From assembly GCA_964019695.1 (NCBI GenBank), contig OZ026519.1, positions 25,785,213-25,849,212 of the forward strand: DNA of 64,000 nt, read 5' to 3'. The notes below the pieces were generated by a model. The model did not search any database and was not told where the DNA came from. It was given only the letters and a program-made list of their open reading frames with translations. Made by a program: the position numbers and the translations under genes. Positions 11,585 through 23,699 of the stretch are shown here, one piece after another. Position 1 is the first letter of the stretch, and the number at the start of each line of letters is the position of its first letter. Source of the DNA: Loripinus fragilis. Its lineage: Eukaryota; Mollusca; Bivalvia; Lucinida; Lucinidae.

Positions 11585-12360
11585 CCAAACTGTGTTTTGG
11601 AGAAATACTAGCTGTAGACTTAAACAATAGGCTTCTGTTTAGTAAAACCGATTTATATCCAATCCTTTTGTTGTTTTAGGTTGCAAACTTCTAATCATTT
11701 TTGTACATAGGTGTTTCATGGTGAAAACAAAAATTTAACTCTTTGAACGCCTAGAGTAATTAAACAAACAAAAATCTATGCTTCTAAATATTAACATGCT
11801 TGAAGCGTACAGTCAGGTTATGAATAATATAAAAAGTTCCCTATTAATTGCTTGTGTTTATGCATGTGGAATATGAGTGGTATAAATACAGCCATAAATA
11901 GATATTCTATGATTTTATATACCCTGCCATTTGTTAAGTATACCTTAATTGGACCACATACTAAATGGAACACGTACTATTAATATGCAGCTTTATGAAT
12001 ATCCCAAAACGTCCATTTTCATTTTCATTAGTCATTTAGTTGTTGACGAAATCCAAATCTGAAGATGCTGAGAGTAACATTCCATTAAAAACCTAAATGT
12101 ACTTTATATTCTATAGTTGACTTTACACCTGTGGAAGGTCAATGGCAAACAGGGCAGAACAGGCCCAAATATATGCCACAAACGTGACACTTCATCATGG
12201 TGAGACAAACACATCATTAAAGATAGAACTGTGCTACAGTAAAAATTTATATTGTGTGACCTCTAAAATGTATAATGAACCATCAACTAAACATAAGTTT
12301 ATTTAACTAGATGGGACAATCAACCATTATAAAAATGAATAGATGTGTGTTTACACCTAC

Positions 12361-12461
12361 CTGGTATCATACACGAGTAAGGTGAGCTAGATGACTGAAG
12401 GCATGAAGGATTTGACGCCATGGAATTATTTAATGTGTAGTTTGGAACTGTTGGCATTGCA
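12361..12461 (-). CDS. Pax6: Pax6 exon: transactivation tail, part 2
   Basis: The exon is 101 nt, with acceptor TCTTTTTATAG and donor ATACCAG|GTAGGT. AG from the previous exon plus T make Ser. The reading is AMPTVPNYTLNNSMASNPSC, then LQSSSSPYSCMIP. It is Ser/Pro/Asn-rich with several Tyr and no known fold, which is typical of the PST tail of Pax6. The NNSM..NPSCLQ stretch is similar in kind to the TNSLPMPPSC...SYSCMLP segment of vertebrate PAX6 tails. Called from splice sites, phase and that similarity. Confidence 0.95.
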
Positions 12462-12761
12462 CTATAAAAAGACAAAATACAAATATAGTGCAACTATATA
12501 TTTAATTAGCTAATGTATGATACAAAATTAGCTCATAGCAGTTTTATAGTTATGAAATCAGAACATGTTTGTTACATGATTATGTTAGAGCAGAGAGCTA
12601 GATAAAACAAATAACAACCCAAATAATATAATCATTTATTTTGTTTTTAAAAATTTATTTGTATGTTTATTGTTGGGAAAAAACAAAGGCTGAAATAGCA
12701 TATACTGAACAAGTTGCACACGCATGGAATAAATTTATTAATCTAATTAAAAATAGTTAGT

Positions 12762-12870
12762 GAGTATGACCAGGAAATATCAATTACAAACTGCAGACAG
12801 ACCCAAGGGACCACGAGGAAGAGCCGAACAACAATCACGAGACATCAGGAAGACAAACAAAGCAACGTTT
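12762..12870 (-). repeat. R2 copy, short
   Basis: GTGAGTATGACCAGGAAATA, then CAAACTGCAGACAGACCCA, GAGGAAGAGCC and CAGGAAGACAAACAAAGCAA, the reverse complement of the conserved end of the long copies. It is in the intron between the homeodomain-end exon and the next tail exon. Confidence 0.75.
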
Positions 12871-13067
12871 TAATTCTGTTTTACTCACTGCATCCAAAAT
12901 CTACATTCTGTGTGCAATATGATTTACAAACAGTGTCTTCCAGAAAAGAAAACAATGACATGCTCTTTAACACCAGTTAAATTGCCTATATTTTCATTAA
13001 CTCTTTAGTTTATTAGCCTACTTTCTACCTACTTTCTGTCTGTGAGAAGCGTAATATTTAAACTCAC

Positions 13068-13234
13068 CTATAAGTATCTGAACCCATTTGTGAGATGGTC
13101 TGTAATGTAGGATACATGCTATTTGGGAAACCGCTGTTTAATGGAAGACGAGAGGTAGCATTGCCAGAATCCCTTCTCTGATTTCTCAGCTTTTCTTCTC
13201 TCCTCCATTTTGCTCTTCGGTTAGAAAACCAAAC
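13068..13234 (-). CDS. Pax6: Pax6 exon: homeodomain recognition helix and start of the tail
   Basis: The exon is 167 nt, with acceptor TGTATTCCAG and donor TATAG|GTGAGT, entering in phase 0 and leaving in phase 2. It begins [32 protein letters not shown] is the recognition helix, with Ser at homeodomain position 50, the Pax-type state, and Asn51 intact. The following residues ([27 protein letters not shown]) open the Pro/Ser/Thr-rich transactivation tail. Confidence 0.98.
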
Positions 13235-13364
13235 CTGGAATACATTTAAGTACCAATGCATCAGATATGTTTGATTTTTGTAGATTGGCAAATTCAAAAT
13301 AATTAGCTTTATATTGCATTTGTGGCGTTGTTATTTCCAAATAGATTTACCAATGCAACCCAAC

Positions 13365-13580
13365 ACAGTGGCGGATCCAGAGGGGCTTCAGGCGGTTCGC
13401 TCCAACCCCCTTCCTGTACCCCGTTTTTTAATATCCTATGAAAATGAAATAATTTGGTCTCAATGAGACCAAATTATTTCATTTTCATGGGATATTTAAG
13501 AAAAATGAAAAAAAAAATCAGCAAAGCGAACCCCACCCCTTTATACATATTAACCCCCTTTCCAGAAATCCTGCAACACA
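13365..13580. mobile_element. foldback with 32-bp arms, GGCGGATCCAGAGG end
   Basis: The arms 13431-13462 and 13464-13495 (ATATCC(T/C)ATGAAAATGAAA, TAATTTGGTCTCA) mirror each other with one mismatch and a 1-nt loop. Outer parts GGCGGATCCAGAGGGGCTTC and ...CCCTTTCCAGAAATCC resemble the F family. It is 130 bp 5' of the homeodomain-end exon, in its upstream intron. Confidence 0.7.
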
Positions 13581-13761
13581 TATAAGGCATCAATCAGTCA
13601 AAATACTAGACTTATATAGATTTTTAACATCAGAAAACAAAGGCTGTAAAAAGTAATGATATTGTAACAAATACAAAAATATTAAAAAATATGATCATTT
13701 ACCAAATTCCTTGGGATGTTTTGGTTTTTTAATTGGTCTTACAAAATATAAAGACAAGGTG

Positions 13762-13958
13762 CAGAAAAACCTGTGTAAAACGGCCACGCAAAAATAGACA
13801 AAACATAGGCCTTAATGAATAAATGGTAGCTTAATGAAGGTCAAAGTATTGTAGAATGCATTATGCAATACTTTTGACCTGCATTAAGCGATAATTGGTC
13901 TTGAAATCCAATTTTTGGTATTTTTTTCGAGTGGCAGTTTTACACAGGTTTTACTGTA
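13762..13958. mobile_element. D-family element, copy 3
   Basis: GCAGAAAAACCTGTGTAAAA, CGGCCACGCAAAAATAGAC; right end ACACAGGTTTTACTGTA. Full foldback, in the same Pax6 intron as the foldback at 13431. Confidence 0.8.
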
Positions 13959-14038
13959 TATGGAAGTCACCTTTAGCACAGGTTTACCAGGGGATTAATA
14001 CATTGTATACTGATAGCCCCTAAATGGGTACCTTGGCA

Positions 14039-14093
14039 AACAGTGAAGACATAGATTTAATGATGCATTCATTACGGTCTGCACTGTTTGCTA
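14039..14093. repeat. H-family small foldback, degenerate copy
   Basis: AAACAGTGAAGACATAGATT and CTGCACTGTTT are the outer arms; the core AATGATGCATTCATT is only partly palindromic. See the five intact copies. Confidence 0.5.
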
Positions 14094-14129
14094 AGATTTA
14101 ATTCTTCAGAGAAATACATATTACATGCT

Positions 14130-14790
14130 TTGATATCATGCGACAGTCTTCATGCCTGGTTGTGAACCCAATCACAGTTGATAGTTATGGTTTCCTCTTT
14201 TATTCCACGATGGTAGGTCAGGCCTCAAACTAAATGACAGCCTTGATGTAAAGCTTTAATCAGTTGGCTGGGGCCACCGTAGCTCAACTTGAGGTTTTCT
14301 TTAGCTCTGACTATCTGTGAGTCATAAGCCCTTTTTTGTATCAGTATAATGTGTTAATTTGATTTGATTGTTTCTCTGTGATAATACATTGCATAAGTTA
14401 GGAATCCTCCATGTGAGCTAAGCAGTTTTTTTGTTTCTAGGGAGAAGATTTAGCGCTTTAAAGATGCATTTAAGCACCCCCCCCCCCAGTTGCTTAGGCT
14501 GCTGTCCGTGTTAAGGCGGTGGTTCTGTAGTTGCTGATCTATTGTTTAATGTACTTCCCATTGTAAGTGGGAGTTCAGTCTTTGTTTTGTTATGCATTAC
14601 TTTGTGGCCATTCTAATTTTGCAATCATCTCTAAGAGAAAGCTGGTTGCTTTGCTATTATTGTCTTACAGATGTATTGCTACTAAAAATGTTCTGTGGTT
14701 CTTCCTCGCGGTGCTCTGGGTTGGTCTGCAGTGTGTGATTGTGGTATTACCTGATTCTACTCACTTTCTTGATGACATTTTTTGGAAATT
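14130..14790 (+). repeat. R2 copy, longest inside the window
   Basis: Starts in the region shared with the minus-strand copy at 52640-53000 (TCATGCGACAGTCTTCATGC, GTCAGGCCTCAAACTAA), passes through TGAGGTTTTCTTTAGCTCTG and a 12-C run (14476-14487), and ends GTGATTGTGGTATTACCTGA, TTCTACTCAC. No long frame is open. It sits just upstream of the homeodomain-middle exon's donor side and is in a Pax6 intron, antisense to the gene. Confidence 0.75.
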
Positions 14791-14870
14791 ATAACCTGTG
14801 ACCACCCGGTATATACAATGGACCATCCTGACCTTACCTGACCAAAATTCCAATGGTCTAAAAAGGGTTA

Positions 14871-15122
<252 letters not shown>

Positions 15123-15379
15123 TTATATTACACATGCTATCTTACCCAGGCTGTTGTGAGAGGACTGTTCAATGGTTGTATTGAAATTCACTCACATGGT
15201 AGTCAAGTGACGTCAAAATGATGTCATCATGTGATATTGTATTGCAGCATATTCAGGAATTTCGGGAAGCTTATTTTAAAATTAAATGCCAATGGTGAGG
15301 TAGAAAAAGAATCCATTATTTGTGTAAGGATGGGATAAAATAACCCTCTCATCAAGATCACCATTGTTATCACTCAGCA

Positions 15380-15602
15380 AAGTAAGTAATGGTGCAAAGA
15401 TCAGGAATCGATACAATCAAGTACCACACCTGACCCAGGATACCAATGGGAAAGCGACAAACTCACAGTAAGACACCAGAAACGAGAGCCAAGAGGTCAG
15501 CCCTTTCCCAACAGGTGACCACAGGGCACATATAAACAGACGCGCACAAAAGCATAGCAAACAAGAGACAGAAAAAAACAATTAAGATCCACAAGCCTTG
15601 TG
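15380..15602 (-). repeat. R1 copy
   Basis: AGTAAGTAATGGTGCAAAGA, TCAGGAATCGATACAATCAA, to CAGCCCTTTCCCAACAGGTG and AAGATCCACAAGCC. About 220 bp, in the Pax6 intron between the first and second homeodomain exons. Confidence 0.75.
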
Positions 15603-15609
15603 ATGTCAA

Positions 15610-17605
15610 ACAGTGACCCAAGGGATTGATTTTTTTCTATCCCACCCTCACACTCATAATGGATTCTTATAATATACAACTTTCAATGTGAATAATATGT
15701 GATCCTTATTTAGTTCTCTCCTTACTCATAATTGTAATTATCATTTTAATCTCAAAGCAAATATTATAAATAGTTCCAGATTGGAAGCATTTTGTATTGA
15801 TAAAAATTACCATAGTACAAATAAATCAAATATTTGATTATTTGCTAATTGCAAGGTATCAACCATGGGATTGGCCTTATAACTGAAGTTGAAAAATAAC
15901 ACATGCATCACATATTCTTGTCCATGGCAGATCACAAAAAAAGCTGCCTGTCCCTGCTGATTTTTAAAAAGAAAATTAAATTGGCATTTATAGTAGCTTT
16001 CGATTTTCTACGAAATATGTGCACTTTTATATAGAGAGCTGCCACTAAAATTTCTTTTCCAGAAACACCACAGTTAATCTAAAGCTCTGTTCATAAATAA
16101 AAACCGTAAATATTATTTTACACAAAAATGTAAACCCGCTGACCCTTATTGTGCCAATGTTCATTGTCCATTTATGAAATCATATCTCTTAAATTTGTCC
16201 TTACTCAGTTGTAACGTTAAAAGCTTAAGTCAACTGTTACGTGGCTTCATAAAGCGGTCTGTAATGGTCTTCATATTGTTAATTAGATTGACAGCAATAA
16301 TTACTAGATAATATATAGGAAACTATTTTTCAAGGGCACATATCATAGAAGAATAATCGGTGAACCCTGTCTCCTTACAATTAAACTTTGTATAAAGATT
16401 TGCACTGGTCATATTACAGTAATTCGTTGCATTTTGTACATATATTGGATTTGTTTATTTACTTATAAGCTTGGCAAATACCAAACTATAGATCATGCAA
16501 ACGGCAGGTGTTTTGAACGTAGTCACATATTGTCCAAGCTAACAAATCTAGATAATTATTTTTTAGATAAACTTTACTAAAGAGATTTACGTGTAGTAGT
16601 TACTGCGTTCCCATATTATTTTTGAGAGCTTAGGAAAAATGCATGTACATGTATTTTCATTACGCATTTGGTATGTGGAAGTTTTAGGTATTGTGAGCAG
16701 TAAACGCATAATTTAGGGGATCTGGGATGCACTTATCAGGGAGTTGAATATGACAATTCCTGGAAGCTCTCTTTGCACCATGGATTACTTGGGTTGAGGT
16801 CACTACAAATCACCATATATTATTACTACGATGCTGATAGCCGTAGCACCATTTTGTTTGAGATATTATGTAAAACTTTGTAAAGTTTTAAAGACAATTT
16901 CAGACATGTTTATCATTATTATTACACCACATGCTATCCAATGAAAGACAATGTCTATTTAGTAACCATTATAATTGAAGTAATATATACTAAAAGGTAA
17001 CAAAACTCGAATTTAGCTCTGTTCATGTCTTTAAAAATTATTTTATACTTTTTCTGACACAGTTATATCAAAAAACATAAATATTGTATACCTATGGTAC
17101 AATTTATCTATCAAATGTTTGGTTGTTTGCGGGTTTTTTGTTATAAGAGCAAGCCCATGAGGAATTGGCGCATTAGTACAGAGGTAACTAGCAAAGGCTC
17201 AGTATGAGCTTATACTTTGCTACCTTTGAGGCTACACGTTAATTAATTGGTCTTAGGCGTCATTTTAACAGAACATTTATATATTAAGTGTACTTATAAG
17301 GAAATATTGATAGCTATGCAAAGATTGTGAAAAAACGCAGACTTCTCTGAGTTTTCTCTGGTCACCTTTGCCATAGGAATAAAAATATTGTGAGTCAGGT
17401 AAAATATTTTTTCAGTATATTTTTGGAAAATGTAAAATGAATATAATATCCTTTATTTCTATTGGATTATATATGGTTTAGTTGTTGATCTGTGCTCAGA
17501 GAAGTTTCAATTTATTTTCCATTTAGCAGAACATGCTAGTTTAATCAACAGTTATATATATACTTTGATTTGTATATGGCGTGTCTCTATAATTGAGATT
17601 TTTTA
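15610..17605. other. Pax6 intron, AT-rich, no recognised element
   Basis: No repeat family, gene or RNA gene is recognised between the R1 copy and the exon at 17611. Coordinates near 16730-16800 are less AT-rich, without an identifiable motif. Confidence 0.55.
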
Positions 17606-17610
17606 CCTAC

Positions 17611-17760
17611 CTTTTTCTAAAGATTCTATCTGAGACGCTGTAAATGATGTTCTATTTCTTTGTAATTTTCGTTTAAGTCGAAGTCGCATCTGTTCATCAC
17701 CACCGTCACCGTTCTTACCAGTGTCACTGTGATTACTATCAGAACTGGAGTTTAAATCAT
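17611..17760 (-). CDS. Pax6: Pax6 exon: acidic linker and start of homeodomain
   Basis: The exon is 150 nt, with acceptor ACTTTTTTCAG and donor GAAAAAG|GTAGGT. A split His codon (C+AT) opens it. It encodes [16 protein letters not shown], then [20 protein letters not shown] and [10 protein letters not shown]. The Ser/Asp-rich spacer with a Gly/Asp patch corresponds to the variable vertebrate spacer, and [16 protein letters not shown] is the conserved lead-in and N-terminal arm of the Pax6 homeodomain (homeodomain residues 1-18 are here). The intron after LEK lies in helix 1, as I recall for vertebrate PAX6. Confidence 0.98.
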
Positions 17761-17975
17761 CTGAAAAAAGTATCATATCATTCTATATATACAATCATGG
17801 TATTTGAAAGTTAATATATATTAGAAAATTTATAGTAAATGGCTGACATAGCCTTGCAAGATAGGCCAGAGACACATAAATATTAAGTGCATTTTCTTCC
17901 AACCTTCGGGGATCATTGTGAAAAGTTCAATTTAGATTGTGGTACATATACCAATCTGACTGCAAAATTATCCAA

Positions 17976-18048
17976 GTCCTTGGTAGCGTAATGCATAACA
18001 GTCTGTCGTTAGATTTAAAACGATATGGGTTCTAATGTCAAACCATTT
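17976..18048 (+). repeat. tRNA-like sequence (possible SINE head)
   Basis: TTGGTAGCGTAATGCATAAC resembles an internal box A and GGGTTCTAATGTC a weak box B, spaced as in tRNA genes. It cannot form a complete cloverleaf by eye. It lies in the Pax6 intron, 215 bp 5' of the exon in gene order. Confidence 0.35.
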
Positions 18049-18304
18049 CTATCTGTGTTATTTATTCTCTTATCAATTTATTAATTTACATATATTTACA
18101 TATTTGTTTGTTTTTTGTGCATAAATGAAAAAATATTTGAATCTGACATACGTTTATGTATATAATACACAAGTAGCACAATCGGTTCAAATAGCCTACT
18201 GAATTAACACCCCTTAGGAAACCTAGGGAATAATGATAAAGTTTTGCGTAGTATGACGCAAAATATAAGAACAATCTTAATTTTAAAAAAGAGAATGCAT
18301 ATAT

Positions 18305-18372
18305 TAGACCAGATTCGACCCAGTAATGTGCGATCTGAAACCAAGAGAACTAACCATTAGGCTATCAGACAT
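18305..18372 (-). repeat. tRNA-derived SINE head or tRNA pseudogene
   Basis: In minus-strand reading, GATAGCCTAATGGTTAGTTC is a good box A and ACTGGGTCGAATCTGGTC a good box B, at normal tRNA spacing. The acceptor stem does not pair, so a functional tRNA is unlikely. Confidence 0.55.
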
Positions 18373-20500
18373 TTAGATTAGTGGATATAATGTTTTCATA
18401 TTCTCAATAAAAACACAAAAACGCTTGCAAATTAGGAATATTTTGGCAAAAATAAATCAGTCTCACATCCATGTTGCCAGGCCATAGTTGATGTGTTTTT
18501 TATAATCAAGCAGTATGGACAAATTCTCTCTTACTTAGCGTAAAAGGATATCAAACATAGCCATATACTTCTTTATCAACATAAAACTTATAGAATCCAA
18601 TTTAATAAAACTTTTGGCTGTAAATAGTGCTATTTATAATTTACATTGAAGCTGAACACCAAGTTTACCAGCCGTTATATTTTGAACCTAAGAAGCAGAC
18701 AGGATGATCCCAAAACATATGTATTTTACTTATTCTTTAAACATTAACACATATCTTTTTGAAAGGGAATAAAACTCATTTTGATCTCATAAGGTTAACA
18801 TTTATTTTAGTTGGTGAAAACAGCAACTATCAATTGAATTAATTTTAACTGTAAAATAAGATACGTTCGTACCATCAGAATTACTTTTCAGATATTGGAG
18901 TTTATTTTTTTCATATTATGAAATTTGTTCCTACTACAACCACACAAACTTAACGTTTAATTATTATATTTTCAAATTTTCAATAGCATTTACAAAATAA
19001 ATAAAGTTTTGTAATAACTAGTAACTGGTTCTTTTTTCGTAAAAATGTATGGATATAAAACAGTTCTCAGTTAAATAATATTTTGAAATCATTCCATTTT
19101 TCCTATGACAAAAAACAAAACAGTTTTTACGTAAAGTACTAAAACTATTTTTTAATCTCAATATTTGAAAAAAGAATGCTAATTAGTGAATTGGTAATGC
19201 TTTATTTGTTTACTGATGTTTTTATAATAATAATAAAAATAAATTAAGCCTTTTTATTTCAAATTAACATGCAATTATGGTTATGTTTTCATATATATCA
19301 TAAAATTATGCATTTTGAATAGGCACACTTAATTTCATGAAAATGTAATTTTGTAGGAAATGAAATACACATATCATACCCTTTTAGGATGAATTACACT
19401 GTTTATAATGGATTTTAATGTTATTTGCTATTCATACTGCCAACCGTTTCTTTGACCAGCTTTTATTATTTAATTCAATTATTTCATTTAGATAATTAAT
19501 AACTATATATTTCTTGTGTAATCTGTGAACAATAATTACTTTAAGCAAAATCATTTTGATTTAATTCTGAAAATATAATTTAAGTTTCAATTTATAAAAA
19601 TTCAGTAAACTTATTCTACTAAAGCAGATTTATCCTAAATCTCATGCCATTCGCACATATATGCGTTACGTAATTCTGCCAGATCCTGTTAGAATTTAAA
19701 AAACCAGCCAAAAAAATGCGTTTGCTTTAAGTAAATATTGGAATTTTACAGTTTTCAAATCTCCCATGAGAAAATATTGACGAGGCTGATAAAAACAATT
19801 TGAAAAAAAAATGTCAAAGTTAAACTCAAAACCAAAATGTGCTCGCTGTTAAATTATTTTAGAAACAACAACAAAAACATACATTTATCTGTATTTTTTT
19901 TTATTGGCTTGATGCAAGAAAGAATATGTCTACTTACTTTTAAAGTGGCATGTCTTAACATTTTATACCATTAAAGTAATTTCACATAAAAAAGGAGCTT
20001 CCTAAAATTCTAAAGACTATTATTTTAATCATGAAGTACATACTGTTAATTATTCACACATTTATGAATATGTCTAAAATGTCTCCAAGCCATGCATCAA
20101 TATATAAATATAAATTTAAGAGCAGCTCACATTATCTTGCCAAGCATTATGGGCTTTCATTAAAGCTTTTTGCGTAGTTGATTGCAATGCAGAAACTGAA
20201 ATCTGCCAGTTTAGTTAACTCTACTTTAAATATTTCACAACAACTTTGAAGGCACTGGTCAGCTTAAACAGACACTCGTTGCAAGTTGCAATTGTAACAA
20301 TATGTTGCAAGTAGCAGGAGTTTCGTGTCTGGCATGCCGTAGTGAAGTTTGCTATCCATGAAGAAACACTCAAAACAAAAACATTTCTTATGAATAAATG
20401 GAATAGTTTGATTTGCTGTCTCAGTCTCGAAAAATGTACAAAATTAGTAACCTGTGCAAGATGTAAATAGTTGTCGAAATAGCCTGAATAACTGTAAGAT
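18373..20500. other. very AT-rich part of Pax6 intron
   Basis: Long runs of A and T words with many TAAT/ATTA homeodomain-type half sites. No repeat family or gene is recognised. Confidence 0.55.
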
Positions 20501-21850
20501 CAACTTTAGGTAACCATTTAAGGCCAATGGAATTTCACATTCTAATCAGCTGGACCGGTCCGTTTCCGTTTAAAGGCTGGTTGGGCGGAATTTTCGACTT
20601 TAAATCAAATTGGAACAGAACATTCTATGGCGTCTGATCCGGGTCTGTCCTGTTTGCCTATGTCCCATAAAAAGACGCTAGGCGCATATGGGTTAATCAT
20701 TAAAACCAAAGGCAGCAGACAAATCGGTTAATTCACACATGATTTGTAGGGCAAGTGAGAACACGTGTTCAATTTGTTGGCTTACCCAATATCCTTGTGA
20801 TTTTAAGTTAACAAATTATCAACATTTAGAATTTACACGTACCACACAGCTAATATCCATATGATCTAACTACTCAATAGACTACATTAATAGCAGCCCC
20901 TCCAGCCAAGACGAAATGCAAATGCCATGCTTAACATCAAAACCATTGACTAGATTAATTTGTTGGCGTGCTTTAGAGACCATAATTTTTGTTTATAAGG
21001 TCGCCTCTTCATATATGGATGGTCAATTTAGCTTCGTAGAAGACAAAAATAGACATGAGGTTAACTAGTTTAACATATCTTTAAGATGGTATCTGTCAAT
21101 TAAAAACTTTTGTTAAACCTATATTTTAAAAATTAACGTTCAAATGACCTGTTTGTTACTTTACTTTATGAGGTAAATATCGTTTTAACTAGCATCATGT
21201 CATCGAACTCACACCGGTTGCCCTCGTAATTTTGGGTAACACTCCTTATAAATTATATTAAATTAGAGTTTACATGTAGTCTTGATGACCTTAATCATAC
21301 GATGCTTTGTAAGCGGATTAGGCGCAAATAATATGTCCAGCCATGTAGTACTGTTTGGTCCAGTGAGTTTTGTGGGTCGTATGAGGACATTTGGCTTTAA
21401 TAGTCCATTTCAAGTAGAAGTAGAACTGGATATTGTAATACAATATCTCATGATGACCCAACAAATTATGAACAATTTGATTTATGAAGAAATGTTGTTA
21501 AGGCAAGGACGAGTAATTCCAGCAGAAATATTTGTAAAATGGCACACAACTATTTATTACTTATATCATGGAAGAAAACGACCACTGACTGGTTAGGCTG
21601 CTTCAAAGTAAAGTGTAATTTGCTTTTAGAAATTAATAGCTTGTTCGCAAAATGTTTGCCTGTTCTGGCACATGGTGCAATATTGTAAATGAAGCTGAAA
21701 TGACACCCTCCCACAAAAAATGTTTTGAAAATAAATTGTGTGAGCTAATCGTTTATGAATTTTAGTTCTTAACTGTGCTGTTATTACAGTGAGCACTTAG
21801 TCTGATAAGCTTTTACTATTAATAAGTAGATTTATTTTCTAATCCTGTCT
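20501..21850. other. Pax6 intron, unassigned
   Basis: A less AT-rich block at about 20545-20700 includes GGACCGGTCCG and GTCTGATCCGGGTCTGTCCT, the latter like one arm of an H-family foldback. The 104-codon frame at 21282-21596 has no recognisable domain, no splice context and unremarkable composition. Confidence 0.5.
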
Positions 21851-21854
21851 ACAG

Positions 21855-21910
21855 AGTGCCTACCAGATACGAATCTGGACCTCGTGGCAGCGCATTCCAC
21901 TAGGTGACTC
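21855..21910 (-). repeat. tRNA-like fragment
   Basis: In minus-strand reading, TCACCTAGTGGAATGCGCT is box A-like and CCAGATTCGTATCTGG a T-arm with five paired bases. The acceptor stem is absent. Probably the head of an old SINE. Confidence 0.4.
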
Positions 21911-23014
21911 CAAACTGGTCATACAGATTAAATAGTGTTTTTCTTTTTCTCTAGTGTATTTAAATGCTCATCATCAGAAGTACCTCTCCTAGTAAATCTT
22001 TAAATAAGAGCCTATTAAAGGAATTGTTATACCTGTGATGCCTATTACGAAAGCAATAACATTTTGTACAAACCCAAAAGAAAATGTATTTTTAGATACA
22101 GCGACACGAGGCTCTGCTTTTGCGTAAAATACCAGGCGACGCCACTGTCTGCATAACTGAAGTATTGAAGCAAAGATGGGTAAAGCTAAACAAAACACAT
22201 TTATCCTGATTTGATAGCTGCCTGTCCAGATTAAAGAAATGATTTTTTCGAATGCAAAAGGTCCCATTATACCATGACACAGCCTTCTTGGGCTCTTACA
22301 TGTTGAATAGGATGTTCCCATTTTAAATAAGATATTGTTGAAAGTCGTCAAACTGTCTGTATTTTCTTTTCACTTTCAGATTTCTAATCCCCTCTTAAGT
22401 AAACAGGCTGCTTCAAAAGATAACATTTTATTACAAAGTGAAGAGTTGGAATGTATTGATATAAAATGCGGCTACAAAAAACTCACCACTGTCAATGCAT
22501 GCAATTACCTTTAAGTGTAAGTCCAATAAACTAAATTTACTGGAACAACATTATTTATTGATTGTTGTTGTTTATTGATGTTTTAATTATTATTATTTCT
22601 AAAACAATGTGAGGTTGTTTTATTAAACAAATCTAATTTGTACCGCTAGCTCACTTTGTCCTATTTTTTTTGCCTTAGAGTAATCACAATATGAATGCGT
22701 AAACAGTGTACATAATTCATCAGATTCTTCATTTAATACAAACGTGTTAATTAAATTCGATTTAAATGCATTTTTATTTTTAGATTTTGTACTCTCAACT
22801 TAAACTTTGTAAATTGGTAATAATATTACAAGTAATTTATGCCCTCTTAATTTATTTACTGAAATTGCAAAATAAAATTGCAATATCTATTATACAGTAC
22901 ACTAGTTAAATTAACAAAACACGAAGTAGCTATAGTAAAAATAATGTTTAATAACAAAGCTATGAAAAATAGTTGACAAAAAAGTTAACAATTGGAAATT
23001 TGTCTTATACTTAC
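21911..23014. other. Pax6 intron, no recognised element
   Basis: The frame at 21989-22351 (120 codons, minus) has hydrophobic stretches but no start context, homologue or splice pattern that I recognise. It is treated as chance. Confidence 0.5.
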
Positions 23015-23228
23015 GTTTCTTTTCCATGGTCAAATGATTAGGCGGTGACTGATGATAGGCTGGTGCTCCGATTCCTGGCATGCCAACATTAGGCGTATAC
23101 CAAGGATTCGGTCGAGCCCACGCCTGTCCATTTAGAAGCCCTAGTTTATCATACATGCTACCCTGGCCCATGATTCCTTTCTGGTTTTCAGTTGCCAAAT
23201 TGCGTAACACTCGGTTTATTGAGGACAC
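23015..23228 (-). CDS. Pax6: Pax6 exon: end of paired domain and linker
   Basis: The exon is 214 nt, with acceptor TTTACTTTCAG and donor AAGAAAC|GTAAGT, entering in phase 0 and leaving in phase 1. It encodes residues 141-211. [16 protein letters not shown] closes the last helix of the RED subdomain. [13 protein letters not shown] matches the conserved MYDKL.(M/L)LNGQ motif that follows the paired domain in Pax6 proteins. The linker is then Trp/Pro/Gly-rich ([25 protein letters not shown]) and ends HLTMEKK. It lies 17.8 kb from the preceding exon, which makes that the largest intron of the gene in this window. Confidence 0.97.
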
Positions 23229-23410
23229 CTGAAAGTAAAAAGAGGCCAACGGTTATATTGCTCTCGAGATAAGGGTGCAAAACATCCAGCTTTTTCTTCC
23301 CCATTAACCGTTAAAGCGCCAAGAAAAAATGCATCTGAAAAATAACATCTGCTGAACTCATCTGCTGCAAATTTTTGCCTGACATTTCTAACAAATTTAA
23401 GTATAGAAGC

Positions 23411-23474
23411 AAACAGGGTGGACCCACATCAGACTGCTCCTATAGGAGCAGTCTGATCTGGGTCCCCACTGTTT
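23411..23474. repeat. H-family foldback, copy 1
   Basis: The outer arms are AAACAGGGTGGACCCA and TGGGTCCCCACTGTTT. The core arms ATCAGACTGCTCCTA and TAGGAGCAGTCTGAT are a perfect palindrome without loop. Confidence 0.85.
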
Positions 23475-23699
23475 GCCATAGAGGCTTCTTAAACATTTCA
23501 GCAGACGAGAAAAGCAGACGACTTTTGTTGCGTTTGGCGCATTAAGGGTTAACATGATTGCGAAACTAAAACTGATTAATTAAATTACCAGGTTGCGTTT
23601 TCCGCCGAAATCGCGGAATTTCTAAAAAAATGTTCAATATTTTTTAAACGTTGAAACATGTTATATGGGTTCATTTGCCCTTCTATACATCTGTTAAGT

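Noticed and set aside
18305..18372. Functional tRNA gene
   Set aside because: Box A and box B are present but the acceptor stem does not pair.
21282..21596. 104-codon frame as a gene nested in Pax6
   Set aside because: No domain, no flanking splice or promoter signal that I can support.
21989..22351. 120-codon hydrophobic frame as a membrane protein
   Set aside because: No homologue recognised, no splice or start support, and an overlapping second frame on the same strand. Length is expected by chance in 64 kb.
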